From Aquicoccus sp. G2-2 (lineage in GTDB: Bacteria; Pseudomonadota; Alphaproteobacteria; Rhodobacterales; Rhodobacteraceae): a stretch of DNA of 64,000 bases. The position numbers and the translations under genes were made by a program. The stretch is from NCBI RefSeq assembly GCF_034555965.1, contig NZ_JAYDCK010000003.1:620001-684000 (forward strand). Direction: 5' to 3'. Positions 58,010-64,000 of this stretch are shown here, piece by piece. Under the pieces are notes generated by a model. It was not told the DNA's origin and did no database searches. It saw nothing but the letters and a program-made list of their open reading frames with translations. Numbering within the stretch: the first letter of the stretch is position 1; every line of letters begins with the position of its first letter.

Positions 58010-58746
58010 ATGAACCTGAATGCGTTATGGGCATATGCCAACCCGCTGAAGTTCATGCGGACGACGGAGCGGGTGCTGCCGGTGGTGGCCGTGTTGGCGG
58101 CGTTGTGTCTTGCCACCGGGTTGATCTGGGGCTTTTTCTTTACCCCGATGATGCGCGCCAAGGCGCGTCGGTGAAGATTTTCTATGTGCATGTGCCCTCG
58201 GCGATGATGGCGATCAACATCTGGGCGATGATGCTTGTTACTTCGTTGATCTGGATCGTGCGGCGGCACCATGTGAGCGTGTTGGCCGCCCGCGCGGCGG
58301 CTCCGGTGGGGGCGGCGATGACGATGATCGCGCTGTTTTCCGGCGCGGTCTGGGGCCAGCCGACATGGGGCACATGGTGGGCGTGGGACCCGCGGCTCAC
58401 GTCGTTTCTGGTCTTGTTTCTGTTTTACCTTGGTTACATGGCGCTTTGGGCGGCGATCGAGGATGACGAGACGGCGGCGGACCTGACATCGGTGCTGTGC
58501 CTTGTGGGGTCGGTTTTTGCGGTACTGAGCCGCTATGCGGCGCTTTTCTGGAATCAGGGGCTGCATCAGGGATCGTCGCTTTCGGTGGATAAGGCACAGC
58601 ATGTGGCGGATGTGTTCTGGTATCCGGCGCTGGTGGCGATTGCCGGGTTTGTCTTGCTATTCGTGGCGCTGGTGATCGTGCGCACCAACACCGAGATACG
58701 CGCCCGCCGGATGCGTGCGCTGTTGGCGCGCGAGAGGATGGGATGA
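58010..58746 (+). CDS. ccmC: Haem chaperone CcmC, one frameshift near 58145
   Basis: CcmC carries haem to CcmE. The N-terminal part (MNLNALWAYANPLKFM, then one helix) runs into an off-frame stop after FFFTP. The continuation DDARQGASVKIFYVHVPSAM lies in the next frame and reaches the stop at 58744. One extra C in the C4 run at 58143-58146 gives a 245-aa protein of normal length. The tryptophan-rich haem motif WGQPTWGTWWAWDPRLTS and the axial His residues in VHVPSA and NQGLHQGSS are intact. The stop overlaps the ccmD start. Confidence 0.9.
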
Positions 58747-58901
58747 TGCCGGATCTGGGAAAATACGCCTTTGCGGTGCTGTCATCATATGGCGTGGCGA
58801 TTGCGATGATCTTGGCGCTGGTGGCTCTGTCGGTCCGGCGGTCAAGGAAGATGAAGGCAGAGCTTGACGAGGTCGAAGAGCGGAGGCGCAAGGATGGCTA
58901 G
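58743..58901 (+). CDS. ccmD: Haem exporter protein CcmD
   Basis: This tiny 52-aa protein has one membrane helix (VLSSYGVAIAMILALVALSV), a YAF-like start (PDLGKYAFAV) and a charged tail (EERRRKDG), the CcmD pattern. It stabilises CcmC-CcmE. It overlaps the ccmC stop (ATGA, or ATG three bases on) and the ccmG start by 8 bases. Confidence 0.9.
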   Translation: MMPDLGKYAFAVLSSYGVAIAMILALVALSVRRSRKMKAELDEVEERRRKDG

Positions 58902-59445
58902 GTTACGCCCGATGATGATTGCGCCGCCGTTGATTTTTGCGGCGCTTGCGGCGTTGTTCTACTGGGGAATGTATCGCGAGGATGCGGATGTGCTGCCGTC
59001 GCAGTTGATCGGCAGACAGGCGCCGCCGGTGACGCTTGAGCGGCTGGGCGATAATCCGTTGCTGACCGATGCCGTGCTGCATGCGCCGGGGCTGAAGATG
59101 GTCAATTTCTGGGGAACGTGGTGCGTTGCCTGCCGGGCGGAGCATCCGACGCTGTTGTGGATACATGACAATCTTGATGTGCCGCTGCATGGCATCAATT
59201 TTGACGATACCCAGCCGCGCGCATTGGCCTATCTGGCCCGCGAGGGCAATCCGTTCACCACATTGGGCGAGGCGACGACGGCGCATACCAAGGTGGATTG
59301 GGGCGTTTATGGCGCGCCGGAGACCTTCATCATCGACGGGCAGGGCAAGGTATTGCTGCGCTGGGCCGGGCCGATCACCCGGCGGGTTTTGCAGGAGAAC
59401 ATTCTGCCTGCGATCAGGAAGGCCAAGGCGGCGCAATCCGGATGA
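58894..59445 (+). CDS. ccmG: Thiol:disulfide interchange protein CcmG (DsbE)
   Basis: The 183-aa membrane-tethered thioredoxin has an N-terminal helix (residues 7-23), the redox motif GTWCVACRAEHP (CVAC in place of the usual CxxC with Pro/Thr) and the cis-Pro region YGAPETFIID. It keeps the apocytochrome CXXCH thiols reduced. It ends the ccm set in this window; ccmE, ccmF and ccmH are not present here. Confidence 0.94.
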   Translation: MARLRPMMIAPPLIFAALAALFYWGMYREDADVLPSQLIGRQAPPVTLERLGDNPLLTDAVLHAPGLKMVNFWGTWCVACRAEHPTLLWIHDNLDVPLHGINFDDTQPRALAYLAREGNPFTTLGEATTAHTKVDWGVYGAPETFIIDGQGKVLLRWAGPITRRVLQENILPAIRKAKAAQSG

Positions 59446-59595
59446 GTGCTGCCGCACGCTATTGTTTCGACAGTGATGCGGTGACGCTTTGGTTTTGAGC
59501 CTTGCGCGAATGACGCGCAGCGGAGCCTTCGGCGAGGATATTTTTGGCAAAACGAAGCGGCGCGTCTAGGTTGCGCCAACGCGTTTGTGGTTGGT

Positions 59596-60408
59596 TTAGC
59601 GCAATAGGTTGGTGCGCAGGCGTAGGCGGGCGCGCTTTTCCTGTGGCAGGTGGCGATTGAGGTAACGGTTCACCAGACCGAACAGCCCGACGATGCACAG
59701 TGTCATCAGGATGAAATAGCCCGCAAGGATCGGGTAGGGAATGAAAGGATTGAAGGTCTTGTCGGCGAAATAGCTGGCGTAATAGAGCGCGTCACCGCGT
59801 TGTTGCCATGTCGGGAATGACGAGACGAAGACCAGCGTGGTGGCGTGGAAGAGAAAGATCGCCTCGTTGGTGTAGGCGGGCCATGCCAGCCGCAATGTGG
59901 TCGGCCAGATCAGCCGCCGGAAACGGGGGAAGCCGGAGAAGCCATAGGCATCTGCTGCCTCGGTGTCTCCTTTGGGGACCGAACAGAGGGCGCCGTAGAA
60001 AATCTCGGCGGCATAGGCGGCGGTATTGAAAAAGAGCACAACGAGCGCGCCAAGCCAGGCCGAGGTGAACCAATCGAACCAAGGCGAGACCGATTTCAGG
60101 TTGAGGAACAGGAAATAGCCGAAGAAGAACTGGATAAAGAGCGGTGAGCCGCGAAAGATGAAGATGAACCATTCCGCAGGTTTGCGCAAAAGCCGGTTCT
60201 GTGCCGATTTGGCCAGCGCCAGCGCATTGGCGAAGAAGAACCCGGCCAGCAGGGCCAGCATGCCGAAATAGATATTCCAGATCATGCCGGAGCCGATCAG
60301 GGTGAATTGCTGGCAGAGTGTGAAATCCTCTTTCGGCAATAGATGTTCACCGATCCCGAGCGAGCGCAGACCGTAATCCTGAATAGTTTGCAGACAGCTT
60401 GCGATCAT
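59596..60408 (-). CDS. Polar amino-acid ABC transporter permease (second)
   Basis: The 270-aa permease has five hydrophobic helices, the HisMQ-type EAA loop (GDTEAADAYGFSGFPRFRRLIWPTTLR) for ATPase contact and IFIFRGSPLFIQFFFGY near the front. It starts inside the first permease stop (ATGA overlap). It probably forms a heterodimer with the permease just upstream and imports basic or other polar amino acids with the two binding proteins. Confidence 0.88.
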   Translation of the reverse strand: MIASCLQTIQDYGLRSLGIGEHLLPKEDFTLCQQFTLIGSGMIWNIYFGMLALLAGFFFANALALAKSAQNRLLRKPAEWFIFIFRGSPLFIQFFFGYFLFLNLKSVSPWFDWFTSAWLGALVVLFFNTAAYAAEIFYGALCSVPKGDTEAADAYGFSGFPRFRRLIWPTTLRLAWPAYTNEAIFLFHATTLVFVSSFPTWQQRGDALYYASYFADKTFNPFIPYPILAGYFILMTLCIVGLFGLVNRYLNRHLPQEKRARLRLRTNLLR

Positions 60409-61289
60409 TGCGCGGCCTTTCGCTGGGCTTCGCCAGCGGCGGTGGCCTGACCATGTGAAAGGCGGCGGGAGAGGCGTTTGAGGGCTATTTCCGAGAGGTG
60501 GGTGAAGATCAGGTAAAACACCAACAGGGCGAGGAAGTACCACATGCGCCAATCGCCATGTGGATAGGCGGTGTAGCGCGCGAGCTTGGCGCGGCCAAGC
60601 TCTTTACCCCAGTAAACGATATCTTCGATGCCGAGCAGGAACAGCAGCGGTGTGGCCTTGATCAGCACCATCCAGAGGTTGGAGAGGCCCGGCAGCGCGT
60701 AAGTCCACATTTGCGGCACGAGGATGCGCCAGAAACTTTGCCGGGGGTTCATGCCGTAAGCTTCGCCGGTTTCAAGCTGCGCGCGGGGCACGGCGCGCAT
60801 GGCACCGTAAAGCACATTGGCCGCGAAAGCGCCGTAAACGATGGCGAAGGTAAGCACCGCGAGCGAAAAGCCGTAAGCCTCGTGAATCCATTGCGGTGAG
60901 GACGATAGCGGCAGCTTGGCAGCGGGGCAGACGATGAAATCGTTGCCTTGTCGGATCGGCTCTGTCCAGTTGGGGCATTTTACTTCGTGGCGGATATATT
61001 CAAAGAACTGGTCAAGCGCGATGACGAAGAACATGAAATAAACGATATCGGGAACGCCGCGCACCATGGCGATATAGAGCCGCCCCAGCCAAGAGAGCGG
61101 CGCAATCCGCGAGCGTGCGGCAGAGGCGCCGAAGAAGCCGAAGATGAGGGCGGCGGGGGCGGTAATGGCAAGCAGCAATACCACGGTGCCGACCGAGGTA
61201 TAGAGCGCCATGTGCTTTGTGGTGGTCAGATAGCACGAAAACCAGCCGAAGCTGGACAGGGTATCGGGGTCTGTGCACCAGGAAAACAT
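60405..61289 (-). CDS. Polar amino-acid ABC transporter permease (first)
   Basis: The 294-aa permease has an N-terminal helix (MALYTSVGTVVLLLAITAPAALIFG), MVRGVPDIVYFMFFVIALDQFF and the EAA loop AQLETGEAYGMNPRQSFWRILVPQM. It carries a longer periplasmic loop than HisQ (about 40 residues after position 100, with two Cys). It overlaps the second permease by 4 bases and follows the binding-protein gene after a 50-base gap that contains a stem-loop. Confidence 0.87.
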   Translation of the reverse strand: MFSWCTDPDTLSSFGWFSCYLTTTKHMALYTSVGTVVLLLAITAPAALIFGFFGASAARSRIAPLSWLGRLYIAMVRGVPDIVYFMFFVIALDQFFEYIRHEVKCPNWTEPIRQGNDFIVCPAAKLPLSSSPQWIHEAYGFSLAVLTFAIVYGAFAANVLYGAMRAVPRAQLETGEAYGMNPRQSFWRILVPQMWTYALPGLSNLWMVLIKATPLLFLLGIEDIVYWGKELGRAKLARYTAYPHGDWRMWYFLALLVFYLIFTHLSEIALKRLSRRLSHGQATAAGEAQRKAAQ

Positions 61290-61305
61290 GGGGGATTAGC
61301 GGATG

Positions 61306-61328
61306 CAGGGCGAGACAAGCCCGCCCTG
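61306..61328 (-). other. Intercistronic stem-loop between binding-protein and permease genes
   Basis: CAGGGCG and CGCCCTG pair perfectly across a 9-base loop in the 50-base gap. No T-run follows, so it looks like an mRNA-stabilising or attenuating hairpin, as often seen after a highly expressed binding-protein gene, rather than a full terminator. Confidence 0.5.
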
Positions 61329-61339
61329 CAGGGGCGCCA

Positions 61340-62053
61340 TCAGAACGTGGCGCCGATTTCCCATTTGGTGATCAACGCATTGAGCGAGCCATCGGCCTTC
61401 ATCGACTGGATTGCCTTGTCGAACTTGGCTTTCAGGTCGGCGTCGCTTTTGCGCAGGCCCATGCCGATGCCGCCGCCGATCAGCTCTTCATGGTCGAGCA
61501 GAACGAGGTCATCATTTTCAGCCGCAATCGGTTCGAGGTAACCCTTGTCGGCCAGAACTGCGTCTGCCTCTCCGTTGCGCACGGCGGCGATGGTTTCATC
61601 GGGGGTGGCGAATTCCACCAATGTCGCCCCGGATTCGCTGACGAAGGCGGCTTGAATGGTGGTGGCCTGCGCCGCGACCACGCCGGTTTTGATGTTGGCG
61701 TCTTTCGACAGCGCCAGATAGGCGGAAGGTTCGGGTTGGGTGTAGTTGTCGGAGAAGGCGATGACTTTTTCACGCTCTGGCGTGATCGACATGCCGGCGA
61801 TGATGGTATCGTAGTTGCCCGAAACGAGGTTGGGGATGATCGAATCCCAATCGTTTGTCACCCATTCGCAGGTCAGCTCGGCACGTTTGCACAGCTCATC
61901 GCCCAACTCGCGCTCAAAGCCATCGACCTCACCCTTGTCGTTGATGAAGTTATAGGGCGGGTAAGCGCCTTCGGTGCCCATGCGGATGGTGTCGGCAAAG
62001 CTCATGCTGGCAGAGACCGCCAGTGCCGCGGCTGCGAGGATCAGGTTTTTCAT
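61340..62053 (-). CDS. Periplasmic polar amino-acid binding protein (first)
   Basis: The 237-aa SBP_bac_3 protein has a signal peptide (MKNLILAAAALAVSASMSFA), then IRMGTEGAYPPYNFINDKGEVDGFE, the amino-acid recognition block, and NLVSGNYDTIIAGMSITPERE. The latter matches the lysine/arginine/ornithine-binding protein pattern. It is the proximal binding protein to the permeases and has a hairpin after its stop. Confidence 0.92.
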   Translation of the reverse strand: MKNLILAAAALAVSASMSFADTIRMGTEGAYPPYNFINDKGEVDGFERELGDELCKRAELTCEWVTNDWDSIIPNLVSGNYDTIIAGMSITPEREKVIAFSDNYTQPEPSAYLALSKDANIKTGVVAAQATTIQAAFVSESGATLVEFATPDETIAAVRNGEADAVLADKGYLEPIAAENDDLVLLDHEELIGGGIGMGLRKSDADLKAKFDKAIQSMKADGSLNALITKWEIGATF

Positions 62054-62090
62054 GGATTTTCTCCCTTGGTTTTTAAGTGGTTATTGAAAG

Positions 62091-62840
62091 TCAGGTGTCT
62101 TGCGATGGGTTGAACCATTTCTGCTTGAGACGCTTGATCGTGCCATCGGCAGCGAGCGCGTCAAGGGCTTGGTTGAAACTTTCGCGAAGGGCGGTGTCTT
62201 GTTTGCGGAATCCGGCGGCAACGCCACCTGCCGCGAGGTTGTCAGTTCCGATGATATTGAGCATCCGGCTGGTATGGGCAACGCGATTACGCAGGAAATC
62301 GGGGCTGCCGAAGGTCATGTCCACCTTGCCATCGAGCAGCGCCTGAAAAGCGGCGTAGGCGGTGGGATAGGTTTTGCAGATGAAGCCACGGGCGCGCAGG
62401 TGCTCTTCGTGAATGGTGCCTTTTTGCACCGATATGACGGCTTTGCCCGGTGTTACAAAGCTGTTGGTGGCAACATACATACCGGCCGCCACATTGCCGG
62501 AGGGCAAGTATTCGCGGCTGAAAGCAATTTGCGCGGCGCGGCTGGGGGTGATGCCCATACCGGCCATGATCACGTCATAATCACCCGCAAGCAAGTTGGG
62601 GATTATCGTGGTCCATTCGGTTTGCACCCATGTGCACGTAAGCGAGAGCTGAGCGCAGACCGCGTTCCCCATATCAATCTCAAAGCCGCGCAAATTCCCA
62701 TGCGAATCGAGCGAGACATAGGGCGGGAACGCGGCTTCGGTGCCGATTCGGATTGATTTGGTCATGTCGGCGCGGGATGCGGACCCTATTGGCAGGACCG
62801 TGAGCAGGCTCAACAGGAGAGCAGCCAGAGCGCGGATCAT
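62091..62840 (-). CDS. Periplasmic polar amino-acid binding protein (second)
   Basis: The 249-aa protein is a paralogue of the first binding protein, with signal peptide (LLLSLLTVLPIGSASRAD), SIRIGTEAAFPPYVSLDSHGNLRGFE and NLLAGDYDVIMAGMGITPSRA. It overlaps the ATPase stop by 4 bases and lies 37 bases before the first binding protein. Two binding proteins in one operon suggest two ligands for one membrane channel. Confidence 0.9.
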   Translation of the reverse strand: MIRALAALLLSLLTVLPIGSASRADMTKSIRIGTEAAFPPYVSLDSHGNLRGFEIDMGNAVCAQLSLTCTWVQTEWTTIIPNLLAGDYDVIMAGMGITPSRAAQIAFSREYLPSGNVAAGMYVATNSFVTPGKAVISVQKGTIHEEHLRARGFICKTYPTAYAAFQALLDGKVDMTFGSPDFLRNRVAHTSRMLNIIGTDNLAAGGVAAGFRKQDTALRESFNQALDALAADGTIKRLKQKWFNPSQDT

Positions 62841-63634
62841 GCGTGCACCGTGGAGGACAGAAAGCCTTGTAGTCGGGTGGATTTCGGCTGTCTGAAGAGT
62901 GTGTCGGGCGCGCCTTCTTCCTCAATACGGCCTTCGTGCAGGAAGATCACGTGATCGGAAACGTCTGCTGCGAGCTTCATGTCATGGGTGACGATCATCA
63001 TGGTGCGGCCTTCGGTTGCCAGGTCCTTGATAACCCTGACCACTTCCTGTTCCAGTTCCGGGTCAAGCGCGGATGTCGGTTCATCAAAGAGTAGAGCTTG
63101 GGGTTCCATGGCGAGGGCGCGGGCGATGGCGGCGCGTTGCTGCTGACCGCCGGAAAGCTGTGCAGGCCAAGCATCGCATTTATCACCGATGCCGACCTTG
63201 TCGAGATAGCGCCGCGCGGTGGTTTCGGCCTCTGCCTTGTCGCGGCCAAGAACGGTGACCGGGGCTTCCATGACATTTTGCAGGATCGTCAGATGCGCCC
63301 AGAGATTGAATTGCTGGAACACCATGGAAAGGTTGGTGCGGATGCGCAGCACCTGTTTCGGGTCGGCAGGACGGCGGCCATGGGCGGCGCCTTTCCATTT
63401 GACCGGCTCGCCCTGAAACAGGACATCGCCTTGCTGGCTGTCCTCAAGCAGGTTGGCGCAGCGCAGGATGGTGGATTTGCCCGAGCCGGACGAGCCGATG
63501 AGCGAAACGACATCGCCACGATGCGCCGTGATGTTGACGCCCTTGATGACTTCGAGCTGGCCGTAAGCCTTGTGCAGGTTGCGGATCTCGATCACCGGGG
63601 GTGAGGAAGCGTCTGAATTTGCTTGTGATGTCAC
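62837..63634 (-). CDS. Polar amino-acid ABC transporter ATP-binding protein
   Basis: The 265-aa ATPase has Walker A GSSGSGKS (near residue 46), signature LSGGQQQR and Walker B LLFDEPTSALD, with THDMKL as switch His. VFQQFNLWAHLTILQNVMEAP is the HisP/GlnQ-type Q-loop. The open frame continues to 63982, but that extension is read through the previous gene. I chose GTG at 63634 (VTSQANSD), although no strong ribosome binding site is visible. Confidence 0.82.
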   Translation of the reverse strand: MTSQANSDASSPPVIEIRNLHKAYGQLEVIKGVNITAHRGDVVSLIGSSGSGKSTILRCANLLEDSQQGDVLFQGEPVKWKGAAHGRRPADPKQVLRIRTNLSMVFQQFNLWAHLTILQNVMEAPVTVLGRDKAEAETTARRYLDKVGIGDKCDAWPAQLSGGQQQRAAIARALAMEPQALLFDEPTSALDPELEQEVVRVIKDLATEGRTMMIVTHDMKLAADVSDHVIFLHEGRIEEEGAPDTLFRQPKSTRLQGFLSSTVHA

Positions 63635-63750
63635 GTGTGGCAGCTGGCTTTGGGCCGAATGTCGGCGGGTCAGGGGGAGTAGGGCGGAAAATGCGGCATT
63701 TTGCAACGGCGAAAGCGGGGTTTTGGCCGGGAATGCGGCGATTCGAAGCG

Positions 63751-64000
63751 TTACGCAGGGGAAGGGGCGGCGGCGTCGGCATGGCAAGGTAGGCGGTTTC
63801 AGGAATATGAACGAGGCCACGCAGGGAAAGGGCCGCGCGGGTGCGGGTCGAGACGTTTGAGATGGCGGCGCGGATGGCGTTAAACAACGGCGCAGGGTCG
63901 CGGGCGAGCGCGGTGATGAAGGGCAGACCGGGGGTGGCCGTGGTTTCCGCGATGCTCCGCAGGTTGGCCGCGAACGGGTCATGGGCCGTTATGAGTGCCC
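63751..64000 (-). CDS. C-terminal part of a PhnD-like periplasmic binding protein (5' end beyond window, one probable frameshift)
   Basis: The frame entering from the right edge reads AHDPFAANLRSIAETTATPG, LPFITALARDPAPLFNAIR, NVSTRTRAALSLRGLVHIPE and TAYLAMPTPP, which resembles the C-terminus of phosphate/phosphonate PhnD-type binding proteins. That frame stays open into the ATPase gene, but adding one base in either G4 run (63758-63761 or 63764-63767) brings in the TAA at 63751-63753, 116 bases before the ATPase start. Homology is by eye and moderate. Confidence 0.5.

Noticed and set aside
63635..63982. 116-residue N-terminal extension of the amino-acid ATPase
   Set aside because: The DNA is better explained as the tail of the PhnD-like gene in another frame; no ATPase of the family has such an extension.
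1..64000. tRNA genes, CRISPR arrays, insertion sequences, riboswitches and attachment sites
   Set aside because: I looked for cloverleaf ends, spaced direct repeats, transposase motifs and leader structures and saw none convincing.

Overview
The window is GC-rich chromosomal DNA that reads as a member of the Rhodobacteraceae / Roseobacter group (Alphaproteobacteria). The support is the gene content: the perM, hdaA, ppk, ppx set, the PHA locus with divergent phaZ facing phaC-phaP-phaR, the serS-yajC-secD-secF-tauE-ccmABCDG order, a MarR regulator of the LdtR type, a short alphaproteobacterial ProRS and thyX. I see no tRNA, rRNA, CRISPR array, transposase or integrase. Nearly everything is coding on one strand or the other.

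Layout. 1-4.8 kb: the end of an inositol-monophosphatase gene, then a YbbA/YbbP-type ABC exporter divergent from a TesA-like esterase. 5-7.2 kb: a LysR regulator divergent from a sulfotransferase and an NTF2-like protein. 7.4-18.5 kb: cold shock protein, then ppx, ppk, hdaA and perM on the minus strand, interrupted by two PLP-enzyme genes (a class III aminotransferase and a group II decarboxylase) and an OpgB-like sulfatase-fold membrane protein. 18.6-25.4 kb: proS, ldtR, a glyoxalase-family gene, a predicted surface lipoprotein with its Slam-like outer-membrane translocator, thyX and a second cold shock protein. 25.6-28.9 kb: a small ArsC/Spx-like gene, a membrane protein and a four-gene DUF2282-DUF692-DUF2063-DoxX cluster, which matches copper-binding RiPP (bufferin) biosynthesis. 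29-34.6 kb: thrS and a run of small hydrolase, VOC and M15-like genes. 34.6-40.2 kb: the complete PHA storage locus with four copies of a PhaR-type operator, then a LysR gene. 40.2-45.4 kb: an RND efflux pump and its adaptor. 45.7-50.9 kb: YfgM-like, BamB, Der, a fatty-acid desaturase and an EF-hand protein. 50.9-59.4 kb: serS, yajC-secD-secF, tauE, an Mth938-like gene and cytochrome c maturation ccmABCDG. 59.6-64 kb: a polar amino-acid ABC importer with two binding proteins, and the tail of a PhnD-like binding protein.

Two systems deserve most attention. The first is the lipoprotein/Slam pair (21131-23453), a candidate type XI secretion unit. The second is the bufferin-like RiPP operon (26361-28918). 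A technical point affects the reading of the whole window: five genes (ybbP-like permease, phaR, RND pump, its adaptor, ccmC), and probably a sixth at the right edge, are each broken by a frameshift that adding a single base would repair. In every case the break coincides with a run of four or five G or C. This points to systematic homopolymer under-calling in the assembly rather than real gene decay, so I annotate those genes as single CDSs across the break.
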